Shown here: positions 46,744 through 57,200 of the stretch, piece by piece | How positions within the stretch are numbered: position 1 is the stretch's first letter | Layout: every line of letters starts with the position of its first letter | Assembly (NCBI GenBank): GCA_031553535.1 | Contig: JAVBLM010000017.1 | Coordinates: forward strand, 1-64,000 | DNA: 64,000 bases | Direction: 5' to 3' | DNA from: JAIROC01 sp031553535 | GTDB taxonomy: Bacteria; Bacteroidota; Bacteroidia; Bacteroidales; WCHB1-69 | Made by a program: the position numbers and the translations under genes | Notes under the pieces: generated by a model | What the model was told of the DNA's origin: nothing | The model's input: only the letters and a program-made list of their open reading frames with translations | Databases searched by the model: none

Positions 46744-47006
46744 ATGAAAAACATGAAGAGGATTTTATTAATTATAACATTAATTTTGTTGTATGTACAC
46801 CCAGGACATGTACAATAAGAGATACATTTACCAGTGTGATTATAGGAACTTTGATACAGGGAGATATTTACCATGAGTTTGGATCGTGCTATGCAATTTT
46901 GCTACCAAGGAATAAAAGTAACATTTGGTTATCAATACAATCAATGATAAGGAATTATGCTGGAAAAAGTATTACAAAATTCCAATACTTCAATTCAAGT
47001 AAATAG
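46744..47006 (+). pseudogene. Frameshifted remnant of a secreted protein
   Basis: An ATG opens a signal peptide (MKNMKRILLIITLILLYV) that hits a stop at 46816. Shifting frame by one base gives a further ~60 sensible codons (FTSVIIGTLIQGDIYHEFG) to a stop at 47004-47006. The leader is similar at DNA level (AACATGAAGAGG then TTTTATT) and protein level to that of the giant gene at 48325, so I read it as a broken paralogue of a secreted protein. Confidence 0.5.
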
Positions 47007-47084
47007 CGATAAATTGATATAGGAATGTTTCTATATTAACTGTTCTTTTTGACCGGGGATGATATTGTTTTGCTTAAAAGATTA

Positions 47085-47444
47085 TTAAGAAGGGTCAGGA
47101 TATTTGTTTTTTAAATTATGAATAAGATCTTCCTGAGTGGCAATTGTTTTATTCTGAGCATCTATAACTTTCTTAAGCGCATCTATTATTTCCTGTTCAT
47201 TAAATCTTTTTTTTTCATTTTCTTGGATTGGTTCGGAAGAGGACACGGCTCCTTCTTTCCGTAACATTTCACCTTTTCCGGTTAAAAGCCAATTCGCATC
47301 AATTACGATATATTTATTTAGTAATTTTTCTATGATATCATAGCTTGGTTTGTTCTTATATTTATAAATATTTAGTAATACGGCTTCAGAAATCCCTGTC
47401 TCTTGTGAGAATTTATACCTTGTATATCCAAGATAATCAATCAC
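47085..47444 (-). CDS. Small XRE-like HTH protein, repressor type
   Basis: A 119-residue protein with an N-terminal helix-turn-helix (YTRYKFSQETGISEAVLLNIYKYKNKPSYDII) of the XRE kind, a YIVIDANWLLTGKGEML segment typical of Bacteroidota XRE proteins, and a C-terminal coiled coil (EQEIIDALKKVIDAQNKTI). The only start inside the HTH frame is a GTG at 47444, but the family-typical INERFLQ continues upstream in frame without an ATG. The real start may be an unusual codon such as the ATT near 47465. It is divergent from a second small HTH gene. Confidence 0.78.
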   Translation of the reverse strand: MIDYLGYTRYKFSQETGISEAVLLNIYKYKNKPSYDIIEKLLNKYIVIDANWLLTGKGEMLRKEGAVSSSEPIQENEKKRFNEQEIIDALKKVIDAQNKTIATQEDLIHNLKNKYPDPS

Positions 47445-47509
47445 TTGTAAAAATCTTTCATTAATACTAAAGTTTTCTTTTGTTTTTCTTGCATTAATAA
47501 ATAAATTTA

Positions 47510-47579
47510 TAGTATTTTTGTCATCGGAAATATCAGATTATGAAGGTGTTCATATGAATACTAACATGCAAAAATACTA
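47510..47579. promoter_or_regulatory. Paired inverted operator-like boxes between divergent HTH genes
   Basis: TAGTATTTTTG (47510-47520) and CAAAAATACTA (47569-47579) are perfect complements spaced 48 bp apart. Further AATACTAA copies lie at ~47463 (inside the repressor-like gene) and ~47557. The right box ends 12 bp before the Cro-like start codon. They look like binding sites for one of the two HTH proteins. Confidence 0.6.
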
Positions 47580-47591
47580 AAAAAAAAATAT

Positions 47592-47777
47592 ATGAAAACA
47601 TTTAATAAAGAATTACCTCAATTTTTACCGCATGGCTGGCGGACGGAAGTTGCTAAATCGTTAAATATTCACAGAAATACTGTTTATAAGGCAATAAAGC
47701 GTGGAGAAGATGATATTACTTATCGAAAAATAATACATGTCCTCGAACAAAAATACGGAGAACAGAAAATTAAATGA
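47592..47777 (+). CDS. Small HTH protein, Cro-like
   Basis: A 61-residue basic protein (MKTFNKELPQFLPHGWRTEV) with one HTH (VAKSLNIHRNTVYKAIKRGEDDITY). It is divergent from the XRE protein at 47085, 147 bp away, and operator-like repeats sit between them. The size and arrangement are like a Cro/CI pair. No phage genes are near. Confidence 0.7.
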   Translation: MKTFNKELPQFLPHGWRTEVAKSLNIHRNTVYKAIKRGEDDITYRKIIHVLEQKYGEQKIK

Positions 47778-48324
47778 TTTCTTTTAGTAGAAATTCATTC
47801 ATTATTTCTAAAAAAGAGGAAAAAATCAAAAATAGTTTTCATTTCAATTAATTAGTTTTAGATTTTAAATTAAAGTTCTTTTATTATGAAAAAAACCTAA
47901 ATATTAACGGATAGATATGCATTCTTATTATTGATATTTTAAAATTATTTTTTATGGGAAGGGTTTGTAAACATTTATATATTTTATTATTTGTACAATT
48001 TTATTATTATTTGCTTGAAAGAAAATCACAAAGATTGATTGGTCAATCCATTGATTTTTTTCGGTTTCCCATCGACGATGATGTAAATCCCAATATACTG
48101 AATAATTCTTATTCTAACTCTGTGACATCTTGTGTTACAGGAGTATGTGATCCCATATTTTGTAATTCCCCTTTAAGATTATAGCACAATACAAATCAAG
48201 GCTTAATGATTTTTCGTGAAGCCAAAGAAAACAAGCTGATAAGCAAAGCCGCTACTTGAAAAATACTAGGAAGAAGCCGAAAATCCTTTTACAGAGTAGG
48301 CATAAATTTAAACAAATAACGAAC
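47778..48324. other. Leader region of the giant surface-protein gene
   Basis: About 550 bp of AT-rich DNA. A 76-codon frame (47954-48184) with a C-terminal run of Cys (TSCVTGVCDPIFC) exists but has no family support. This stretch presumably contains the promoter of the 48325 gene. Confidence 0.45.
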
Positions 48325-51300
48325 ATGAAGAGGGTTTTATTTTTATTAACAGTAACCTTGCTGTATTTACAGCAAGTACAAGCACAACGTCAAACATGGA
48401 CAGAAGATTTTGACGGCACTTTACCTCCCCCTGGATGGACGGTTTCTTCCACTTCCTTAAGTGGATCCTGGCAGCCCAATACGGTCTACTATAAACCGGG
48501 TTCATCTTCAACAAATCCCCAGTCCTACCGGGGAAAGTTACCCGGTAATCCGGGAGATTCTATTGTCTTAACGACACCACCTTACGATTGTACGACTTTT
48601 GAGTATGTTTACCTGCGCTTCAGCCATATTTGCAAAGTATCTCCCAAAGACACTGTAAAGATACTATACCGTATAGATGGCATGGGTGCCTGGAATCCCC
48701 TGCCGGGAGGATCTTACTACCTGGGAACCTCCAATTATAACAGTGCCAGAGGCTTTTATGCAGGCAGTTATCCCGAGTGGCGGGCGGACGACAGTACTGT
48801 TTTTCCACAGCAATCCTGGTGGCGGGACGAATTATTTGATTTGTCCGCTGTAGCAGGCATTGCGCGGGTGGAATTCCGTTTTATTATCAAGCATGGAAGC
48901 GTATATGGAACACATGTTTCCTACGGTTGGCTCCTGGATAATTTCCAGTTGGATGCAGCCGTGCATGAGATATATCCCCCTACAGTAGAATTCATATCCC
49001 CTTATGTAAGGGATACGGTTTACAATACAGGCCCGTGGGAAATTAATGCAAAGGTAAAAACCAACACAAGTGCTCCTATTAAAACACCCTGGCTAAAATA
49101 CAGGGCAACATATAATGGAACGCTTGTTGAGTCCGATTCCATCTTAATGACGCATGTCAGGGGTGATTCCTTATGGAGGGCAACCATTAAACAATTTATT
49201 GCAGGTACGGAAATTTCGTATTCTGTTACGGGAATTGATAGCGTTTGGAATACATCAACAGCAAATTCCGGTTATATCATTGCAATAGGGTCTGGAGAAA
49301 CTCTTGTATTACAGGATGGCAGTACTTCTGTCGGATATTATCCGTTTCAGCACGGCTATGGTTACAGTCGTTCCATGGCATTGTACCCGGCAGCAGAAAT
49401 GGATAAAAAAGTACCGGGGCAGATATCGACTGTAGCCTTACGGGTGGCTACAGCAGGGAGTGCCGGTTTTCCCATGAAAATATGGTTGGCGACAGTTCCG
49501 GCAAATAAAACCACATGGGATGCCACTGCCGACAATTTGGATTGGGCGGTTTTGACGCAAAATGCAACATTGGTATATGATGATGTTTTCCGTTTTGCTA
49601 CAACGGGTTGGAATGATATTTCGTTAACGAATATGTTTAATTATAATGGGACGGACAATCTGGTGGTACTATTTGAACAGAATTGTACAGGCACTTCCTG
49701 TGGTAGCTGGATGTCCACCTATTCGCAGTATTATTATTCAACAACACAAACAGAAAGGCTATGGTATAAATATTCAGATAATGCTGCCCCAACGGCAAGT
49801 TCAACCTTATATCGGTATGCCTACCGTCCGGATTTACGTATAGGTGTTATTGGAACCACTGATTCTGTTACAGTGGCAATGCATTCCATTAATATGTCGG
49901 ATACGGCTGTAATATCCCCTATGACGATGCTCCCTGTTGTCGCGACTATTAAAAATAAAGGATCGTTAAATTTAGCATCGACAGTAGTATCTTATTCCGT
50001 TAATAGCGCTGCCCCTATATCCAAAAACTGGTACATTACTCCGGGTTTGCCATGGGATTTTAACTATCAGGATACGGTAGGCTATTATACTCCCAAGGTA
50101 AACGGCTTTGATACGTTGGTTGTATGGGTCAGTTCCCCTAATGGACAGATAGATGTTATAACCTGGGATGATACCTTAACAAAGGTCGTCTACAGTAGCA
50201 CTGATATGTTTGCCAAATTTGTTAACTCTCCTGCTGATACGGTATATTCAACAGGGCCTTACGAGATAAAGGTAAAGATATCTACACTATCGGGAACGCC
50301 CGTTAATCAGGTACCCTTACAGGTTGCTTGTACGTATGAAGGAATAACGACGAATGATATTTTAACCATGGCTTTAGACGCATCGGACAATTTATGGAAA
50401 ACCAGTATTCCTCAGAAGCGTGCCGGTACGGATGTGGCTTATTCAATTAACCTGACAGATATTTTAGGCAATAATATACTGTTATCAGGCAGCTATCATA
50501 TAAAATTATCTTGCGGTAGTAGCATTGCCGGAGTTGCGGATTTCCAATATACAGGAAATATGCAATCTGTAATGCTTTCCCCAGGGAAATATGAGTTAGA
50601 ATGTTGGGGTGCAGAAGGCGGAGCTACCAATGGTGGGGGTGCTGCTAGTGGCATTTCCAAAATTGCAGGTAAAGGAGGTTATTCTGTAGGGACAATAACT
50701 TTAACATCGCGAACTACGGTATATGTTTATGTTGGTGGACAAGGACTTTCGCAAGCCATTTCGGCTCCCGGAGGATTTAATGGAGGAGGTAATTCTGGCG
50801 CAGGCGCAGTAATTGCATGCGGTAGCGGTGGTGGCGCATCAGATATAAGGCTAGGCGTAGATGATTTGTACGCAAGAGTTATCGTTGCAGGTGGCGGCGG
50901 TGCGGCAGGTTTTCAGGAATGTAATGGCTCTAGCGGCGTTATTTCAGGAGGTCATGGAGGAGGAACAACAGGGGGAACTCCTATAGCAGGTAGTTATGCT
51001 GCAAGGATAGGCCAGGGTGGCACGCAAATGGCCGGTGGTGCCGGTGGTGCCGAAACTTATGGAAATGGAAATCCGGGTAGTTTTGGTTTAGGCGGAAATG
51101 GAGCTGCAAGTGGCACTAGTGCTAACGGTGCCGGCGGCGGTGGTGGCTGGTACGGCGGTGGAGCAGGTGCTAATGGCTCTAATTGTGCAGCTGGCGGTGG
51201 TGGCGGATCCGGTTACGTCTATACCTTGGCAACGGCAAGTAATTATCCGGCAGGTTGTTTACTTCCTAATTCACATTACCTTGCCGATGCCCAAATTATG

Positions 51301-54300
51301 GGAGGGAACCAATCGTTTTTAGGTCCAGATACTATAAGCGAAGTAGGACATTCAGGAAACGGATATGTACGGATAAGAACCATATCCCTCTTCGGTGATT
51401 GTCCGGATTATGCCGCAGGAACCTATTCCATAGATATGCCTGATACGATAATGGTATCCCCTGCAGCATTTCCGGTAGTAGCAACCATACGCAATGCAGG
51501 TGTACTGGATATAGATTCGGCGATAGTGTCATATAGTGTTAACGGTTCTGTTCCCGTATCTAAAAAATGGTATTCTAATCCTGCCCTGCCGTGGGATTTC
51601 AATCATCAGGATACGGTAGGTTATTACGCTCCCAAGCTAAACGGCTATGATACGCTGGTAGTATGGGTGAGCTTACCCAATGGAGAGATAGACACCATAA
51701 CCTGGGACGATACCCTGACAAAAGTCATCTACGGCACTGCCGACATGTTCATCGCATTTGTTAATCCCCCTGCCGACACGGTATTTGCAACAGGCCCTTA
51801 TGAGATAAAGGCAAGGGTATCCACCTTATCGGGAACGCCTGTCACTCAGGTGCCTTTACATCTTGCCTATACACATGAAGGAGTAACTACCCATGATATA
51901 TTATCCATGAACCTGGACGCAGCGGATAATTTATGGAAAACGATCATACCTCAAAAACGTTTTGGTACGGATGTGGCCTATTCCATTAACCTGACGGATC
52001 TTTTAGGAAATAATATACTGTCGTCGGATAGCTATTTTATTAAAAAGGTTTGCAGTGGTGGTAGAACCTGTGATACCAATTCGGTAGCATTGAAGTCTGT
52101 TAATTCTCCCGGAAACAGCGGGGAACCGGCGGCAATCCCTGTTCCGGTGCATGTGACCATCCTTAATAAAGGAATAGCCGATCTGGATTCCTGTTTCCTG
52201 AACTGGAGTTTAAATGGGGTGGTACAACCCGGAACAACGGTATATAAAGGGAAGCTGCTGGATGATTTTACCGACACAATTACCATCGGATACTATATTG
52301 CTGTGGCCGGCAAGCGGGATACTGTGGCAGCATGGGTAAGCATGCCCAACGGGCATCAGGATTCCACTACGAAGGATGATACATTAAGGGTTTCTCCTCT
52401 GGGATGCGCTTCTGTTCTTGCCGGAACATACCGGATAGGTCAGGGCGGGGCCTTTGCAAGCTTGGATGATGCCTTAACTTCAATACGTAATTGCGGGGTG
52501 AACGACCATATTACCTTAGAGTTGAAAGGGACAGATACAACGAATGTAAATTTAAGTAATATGTCGGATTATATGCGGGGTTATACCTTAACGATAACCT
52601 CGTACGACCATGATGCCGATAGCGCTGTTATTTATGTTAAGTCCGGTACAGGAATAACATTCAATAATACAAGTAATATCGTATTTAACAATATTACTAT
52701 AGATGGAAGAAACAGCAACGCACATGTTGTGAGTTTTACAGCAAAGGCAGATAATATAGTATTTAATCATTGTAAGATTCTGGGTAGCCCTACTACAACA
52801 AGCGGTTATTATTGCTTTTATAAAACATCAGGTACGGGTATATTGAATAAATTGACAGTGAAAAACTGTATTGTTGACGGGGGGCATACCGGAATATATT
52901 TCTATGTAGGCAGTGGAGACCGTGCAGGAATCACCAACATCTATATAGACAGCAATAAGTTTATAAATCAATATCACACAGGAGTATATTGTTATTATGT
53001 ATACCCCACTAGTATTTCTTATAATAGCATTGCTCCCCGTTCGGCCGGCCAGGGAACCACATGGTACGGCATTAATGTCTATGAAGGGCGCAGCCTGTCA
53101 AGCGGCAGTAAGATTGTAGGGAACAGGATACATTCGGATAATCCGGGAATAAGCAGTACCCTGTATGGAATGCGGACATATTATGTAGACAGTATGCTGG
53201 TGACAAATAATGAAATATATTTGCATTCATCGGCAAGTACGACGTATGGGCTTTATATAGATTATCCCAAGGGAGTTGATTATTTACATAACAGTATATT
53301 GCTCACAGGTACGGGTGGTTCTACATTTATAGCGGTTTATTGGTATACATACGAAAATACATCCTGGGATGCGACGATGAAGAATAATATTTTTATTGCC
53401 AATGGACCGAACGCAGCATACGCAATGTATTTAATTGCAAGTCCTGCGTCCTATGCTGCCAATCACAGGATAGATTACAATAATTATTATTCCTCGGGAA
53501 CCAATATGGGTTATGCCGGTACGGCACGTACAGACTTGGCAGCTTGGCGATCGGCAGTTACCACCGATATTCATTCGGTAAATATATTGCCGGAGTTTAC
53601 AGATGTAAGCAGCAGCCTGATATTGGATAATTATACTTCCGTATTTTGTCCGCGGCTTCCGGGATGTACCGATGATTTACTCAAGGCTCCAAGGAGGTCG
53701 ACTACTTCAATGGGGGCTTATACGATGCCGATTTCGAGTTTTGACTTGATGAATTTAGCTGTTACCAACGTACCGGCTACCGTGGTAAAAGGCCAAACCG
53801 TTACAGTAAAAGTGAATGTTATTGGTTTGGGTGATACGCTTATCCGGAATGCAACTTTTGGATGGTCTCTCAATGGCGTTACACAAACACCACCGCCCAC
53901 CCATACTTTCGCACCAGTCTTAAATACGTTTCAAACGGCAGAAATAACCATAGGTACTTTCGCCGCACAGGATACGGTAACAGATATTGTAGTTTGGATA
54001 GATCAGGTTAACGGCAAAAAGGATGATAACAGATACAACGATACAGCAAATTTCACACTTGTTAGAGTTCCTATGATAGAATTCATGGCTCCTTTTGTAG
54101 AGGATACTATTTTTCAGTTATCATTTGGTGTAAATGCGAGAATAAATAACGGTACGGGTGCGCCTGTTTCTATTCCTAAACTGTATATACAGACAACAGT
54201 AAATGGAAACTATCAATTATACGATAGTATTACCATGGTACGAAGCGGATCCGTCTGGTCGGCAACTGTTCCATCGCAATATTACGGCAGTAAAGTTGTT

Positions 54301-56928
54301 TATTCATTAACCGTATCCGATAATGTAGGAAATACCGAAACAATAACGGATTCTACCTATATAAAATTCAGTGGGAAGGTCACCAGCGGTGATATGACAG
54401 TACCGCAAACAGGAAGTAACAGTTATAGCATATGTGGAACCGTTTATCCTAATTTAGGACCTGCATCCGGAACCAGTGGGGGATATTCAAACAGTTGTAA
54501 TGGATATTCGGTTATATATCCTGCATTTCCGGGTGTTCTGCTCCAGGTTTCGGGCAGTTTTGCAACAGAATCGTGTTGTGATTATGTACAGATATACGAT
54601 GGGGTAGGAATTGGAGGAACAATGTTAGGAGAATACCGGGGGACGGGAACGATTCCTACCTTAACGTCAACAACCGGACCTATTACGATTAGATTTTATT
54701 CCGATGGGTCTGTTAATACAGCTAGTAATGCTAATTACACCGGCTTTGTTATCCAGGTCAATTGTTACGGGAGCACGCTGTATCCTGATAATCAGTTAGC
54801 TGTTTTTAATGTGGTTTCCCCTGTAAATAGCCTTGAGGAATTGTGTGAACCCGATAATGCTCCTGTAAAAATTGCTGTATCTAATCTGGGCGAAAATGAT
54901 TACAATTTCGCTGCAAACCCCATAGAATTAGGAGCAAGGATTATCAACCCACTTGGACATGATACTGTTTACATAAGGAGAATAGCCGGCGGGACTTTAG
55001 TGTCCGGCAAAACGGATACAATGGAGATTGTACCGGCCATACCTGTTATGTATGCAGGATATTATGATATTAAAGCCTGGGTAAGTAGTCCGATAGACTA
55101 TATTGTTTATGATGATACCATTCATTATACATACCTGTCCGGAAAAGTAGGGTTACCTGTAGACGAAGATTTTAGCGGAAGCAATCTACCTTCCCAGTTT
55201 GTACCCAAACTTCTTGTGGGGACAAATACTTGGACGCCTTATCAGCCCGATACCAATGTTTCCCCTGTTAAACCACAATTTGGTGCAGGAATGCTCCGTT
55301 TTGCAGGAACTGTCGGAACGATGGCTATATTAAGTACCCGTCAATTGGATATGCATGGAGCAGTCAATCCGAAGTTAGAGTTCTGGTATTTTCATGATAC
55401 GGCCGTCTCCGTCAGGGATGAGTCTTATACGGATGTTAAGATTGTTGCCGATGGTGTTTCCTCAACGGTATTATCCGTTTCTAAAAAAGGCAGCACATAT
55501 GGCTGGACACAATATACGGTGAATTTAAGTTCCTATGCAACCGCCCAATGTGTATTGATAGAATTTGTATCCACGAATGATAATAAATCGGGATTGCAAT
55601 CCGAACAATATATCGACCGTATTATTATCACCTCCGACCAGGATCTGGCAATATCGGAAATCTTTATAACACCGGAAATAACCGCTTGTGATTTGAAGAA
55701 TAAAGACGTATATGTTATTATTCGTGCGCCCATGGCCCAGGCGATTGATTTTTTACGTTACCCGACAGGCCTGACTGTAGATATTCCGGGTTATACAACT
55801 GTTAATTACCCTCTTCGGGGTATACTGAAAGGTAATAATTGGGATACGATTCTGATCGCTTCCAATATCAATCTGGTACCGGGTAAAAGTAATATAAGAG
55901 CATATCTGACTGTTCCTGTTGATAATAATCGTTTGAATGACACGGTAAGCCTTCCATTGGATATCAGTCCTTCGATTTCGGTAACGACACAACCCATATC
56001 AGGAGGAACTACGAGTTGCCTGGCAAAGGGTGGACAGATTCAACAGGAAGTGAAGGTAAAGAATACGGGCAATGTAGAAATTTCCGGAATAGAATTACTG
56101 CTGAATGTAATAACTTCTTCCCAACAAACCCTTACTAAATCAGTAGGGAGTTTGAATCCGGGAGATTCTGCTATTATCCTCTTCGATGTCTATACCGTTC
56201 CTGCCGATGCACAATACCAAGTACAGGTTGTAGGATATATGAGTTGCGATTCCGCTTTGGTAAACAGCAGCACTTCTGTCTCGGAATGTGTAGATATCCA
56301 CGATCTTGCTATAACACAACTCCTAAGCCCTGACCCTCTGGACGGGGGAATCGATCAGGTGGGTTTAACCAAGGAAATAGAAGTTTCCTTAACAAATACA
56401 AGCGATATGACAAACTATCAACATATAGATATTACTACATTGATCGAGAATGAGAATGGTCAGGTACTGGCCAGGCATGAAGATATTATCCCTGTGATTA
56501 ATGCCTTGGAAAGTAATAAGTCGTTTAAATTCATAGACAAGTACACCGTTCCTAACGAAGGAGTATATTATGTAAGGGTGTTTATAAGCAAAGTAGATAA
56601 TTACCAGGAAAATGATACGATCTTGGTATCACGCAGTACGCAGAACAGATTACAAATAAGAGAAGATAATGTATTTACAATGAGACAGAATATTCCAAAT
56701 CCGACGGATAACAGTACTATAATAAGGTATAGTGTTCCGGAATCAGGAGAGATTATCTTCCGGATCCATAGTATGAATGGTCAAATACTATATAATAGAA
56801 TAATTCATTCGGAATCAGGAGATCAAAGTATCGAAATAAATACATTGGAATTATCATCCGGTATCTATATGTATTCGATGGAATATAAAGATCAACGTAT
56901 AGTAAAACGCATGATTATAAAACGATAA
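48325..56928 (+). CDS. Giant multidomain T9SS surface protein, 2867 aa
   Basis: The ATG at 48325 (MKRVLFLLTVTLLYLQQVQAQ) is preferred to one at 48256 because it gives a clean signal peptide. Domains in order: a MAM-like/choice-of-anchor domain (~22-215; WTEDFDGTLPPPGW); Ig/CARDB-like modules (~515-640, ~1026-1140, ~1249-1360, ~1802-1900), two of them near-duplicates (SYSVN...PLPWDFNxQDTVGYY..); a long Gly-rich domain (~755-1022; GAEGGATNGGGAASG); a parallel beta-helix (~1368-1790); a CUB-like domain (~2031-2148; CCDYVQIYDGVGIGG); a second MAM-like domain (~2275-2438); and CARDB-like tandem units before a T9SS type A sorting domain (~2786-2867; NIPNPTDNSTIIRYS, SSGIYMYSM, KRMIIKR). Probably an adhesin or matrix protein. 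Confidence 0.88.
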   Translation: MKRVLFLLTVTLLYLQQVQAQRQTWTEDFDGTLPPPGWTVSSTSLSGSWQPNTVYYKPGSSSTNPQSYRGKLPGNPGDSIVLTTPPYDCTTFEYVYLRFSHICKVSPKDTVKILYRIDGMGAWNPLPGGSYYLGTSNYNSARGFYAGSYPEWRADDSTVFPQQSWWRDELFDLSAVAGIARVEFRFIIKHGSVYGTHVSYGWLLDNFQLDAAVHEIYPPTVEFISPYVRDTVYNTGPWEINAKVKTNTSAPIKTPWLKYRATYNGTLVESDSILMTHVRGDSLWRATIKQFIAGTEISYSVTGIDSVWNTSTANSGYIIAIGSGETLVLQDGSTSVGYYPFQHGYGYSRSMALYPAAEMDKKVPGQISTVALRVATAGSAGFPMKIWLATVPANKTTWDATADNLDWAVLTQNATLVYDDVFRFATTGWNDISLTNMFNYNGTDNLVVLFEQNCTGTSCGSWMSTYSQYYYSTTQTERLWYKYSDNAAPTASSTLYRYAYRPDLRIGVIGTTDSVTVAMHSINMSDTAVISPMTMLPVVATIKNKGSLNLASTVVSYSVNSAAPISKNWYITPGLPWDFNYQDTVGYYTPKVNGFDTLVVWVSSPNGQIDVITWDDTLTKVVYSSTDMFAKFVNSPADTVYSTGPYEIKVKISTLSGTPVNQVPLQVACTYEGITTNDILTMALDASDNLWKTSIPQKRAGTDVAYSINLTDILGNNILLSGSYHIKLSCGSSIAGVADFQYTGNMQSVMLSPGKYELECWGAEGGATNGGGAASGISKIAGKGGYSVGTITLTSRTTVYVYVGGQGLSQAISAPGGFNGGGNSGAGAVIACGSGGGASDIRLGVDDLYARVIVAGGGGAAGFQECNGSSGVISGGHGGGTTGGTPIAGSYAARIGQGGTQMAGGAGGAETYGNGNPGSFGLGGNGAASGTSANGAGGGGGWYGGGAGANGSNCAAGGGGGSGYVYTLATASNYPAGCLLPNSHYLADAQIMGGNQSFLGPDTISEVGHSGNGYVRIRTISLFGDCPDYAAGTYSIDMPDTIMVSPAAFPVVATIRNAGVLDIDSAIVSYSVNGSVPVSKKWYSNPALPWDFNHQDTVGYYAPKLNGYDTLVVWVSLPNGEIDTITWDDTLTKVIYGTADMFIAFVNPPADTVFATGPYEIKARVSTLSGTPVTQVPLHLAYTHEGVTTHDILSMNLDAADNLWKTIIPQKRFGTDVAYSINLTDLLGNNILSSDSYFIKKVCSGGRTCDTNSVALKSVNSPGNSGEPAAIPVPVHVTILNKGIADLDSCFLNWSLNGVVQPGTTVYKGKLLDDFTDTITIGYYIAVAGKRDTVAAWVSMPNGHQDSTTKDDTLRVSPLGCASVLAGTYRIGQGGAFASLDDALTSIRNCGVNDHITLELKGTDTTNVNLSNMSDYMRGYTLTITSYDHDADSAVIYVKSGTGITFNNTSNIVFNNITIDGRNSNAHVVSFTAKADNIVFNHCKILGSPTTTSGYYCFYKTSGTGILNKLTVKNCIVDGGHTGIYFYVGSGDRAGITNIYIDSNKFINQYHTGVYCYYVYPTSISYNSIAPRSAGQGTTWYGINVYEGRSLSSGSKIVGNRIHSDNPGISSTLYGMRTYYVDSMLVTNNEIYLHSSASTTYGLYIDYPKGVDYLHNSILLTGTGGSTFIAVYWYTYENTSWDATMKNNIFIANGPNAAYAMYLIASPASYAANHRIDYNNYYSSGTNMGYAGTARTDLAAWRSAVTTDIHSVNILPEFTDVSSSLILDNYTSVFCPRLPGCTDDLLKAPRRSTTSMGAYTMPISSFDLMNLAVTNVPATVVKGQTVTVKVNVIGLGDTLIRNATFGWSLNGVTQTPPPTHTFAPVLNTFQTAEITIGTFAAQDTVTDIVVWIDQVNGKKDDNRYNDTANFTLVRVPMIEFMAPFVEDTIFQLSFGVNARINNGTGAPVSIPKLYIQTTVNGNYQLYDSITMVRSGSVWSATVPSQYYGSKVVYSLTVSDNVGNTETITDSTYIKFSGKVTSGDMTVPQTGSNSYSICGTVYPNLGPASGTSGGYSNSCNGYSVIYPAFPGVLLQVSGSFATESCCDYVQIYDGVGIGGTMLGEYRGTGTIPTLTSTTGPITIRFYSDGSVNTASNANYTGFVIQVNCYGSTLYPDNQLAVFNVVSPVNSLEELCEPDNAPVKIAVSNLGENDYNFAANPIELGARIINPLGHDTVYIRRIAGGTLVSGKTDTMEIVPAIPVMYAGYYDIKAWVSSPIDYIVYDDTIHYTYLSGKVGLPVDEDFSGSNLPSQFVPKLLVGTNTWTPYQPDTNVSPVKPQFGAGMLRFAGTVGTMAILSTRQLDMHGAVNPKLEFWYFHDTAVSVRDESYTDVKIVADGVSSTVLSVSKKGSTYGWTQYTVNLSSYATAQCVLIEFVSTNDNKSGLQSEQYIDRIIITSDQDLAISEIFITPEITACDLKNKDVYVIIRAPMAQAIDFLRYPTGLTVDIPGYTTVNYPLRGILKGNNWDTILIASNINLVPGKSNIRAYLTVPVDNNRLNDTVSLPLDISPSISVTTQPISGGTTSCLAKGGQIQQEVKVKNTGNVEISGIELLLNVITSSQQTLTKSVGSLNPGDSAIILFDVYTVPADAQYQVQVVGYMSCDSALVNSSTSVSECVDIHDLAITQLLSPDPLDGGIDQVGLTKEIEVSLTNTSDMTNYQHIDITTLIENENGQVLARHEDIIPVINALESNKSFKFIDKYTVPNEGVYYVRVFISKVDNYQENDTILVSRSTQNRLQIREDNVFTMRQNIPNPTDNSTIIRYSVPESGEIIFRIHSMNGQILYNRIIHSESGDQSIEINTLELSSGIYMYSMEYKDQRIVKRMIIKR

Positions 56929-56948
56929 ATAAAAATCTTTTTCATTAT

Positions 56949-56979
56949 GGCTACCCCTCCCCGGGGTGGCCTTTTTTTC
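56949..56979 (+). terminator. Strong intrinsic terminator of the giant gene
   Basis: GGCTACCCC (56949-56957) pairs with GGGGTGGCC (56963-56971) with one wobble, followed by TTTTTTTC. It begins 21 bp after the stop. Confidence 0.93.
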
Positions 56980-57200
56980 TTTAAATCTGATGTTGATTGG
57001 AACGCAATTGTTAGGGTTAATCTTGTCTCTGCAAAAACTTTATTAACGCTGATAAATAAGATTTAAGTTATGAGTAAATGATATTCATTCACATCAGAAA
57101 TCCTCCATTTTAGGATAAGTGTTAGAGTAAGTAAATAATCGAAAATTGATAGATTTTAGGCCAAATTCGCAGCAATTGTCAAATTACGTAGAAACAAAAA

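Noticed and set aside
47954..48184. 76-codon frame before the giant gene
   Set aside because: A Cys-containing tail caught my eye, but there is no family or start support and the DNA is AT-rich intergenic.
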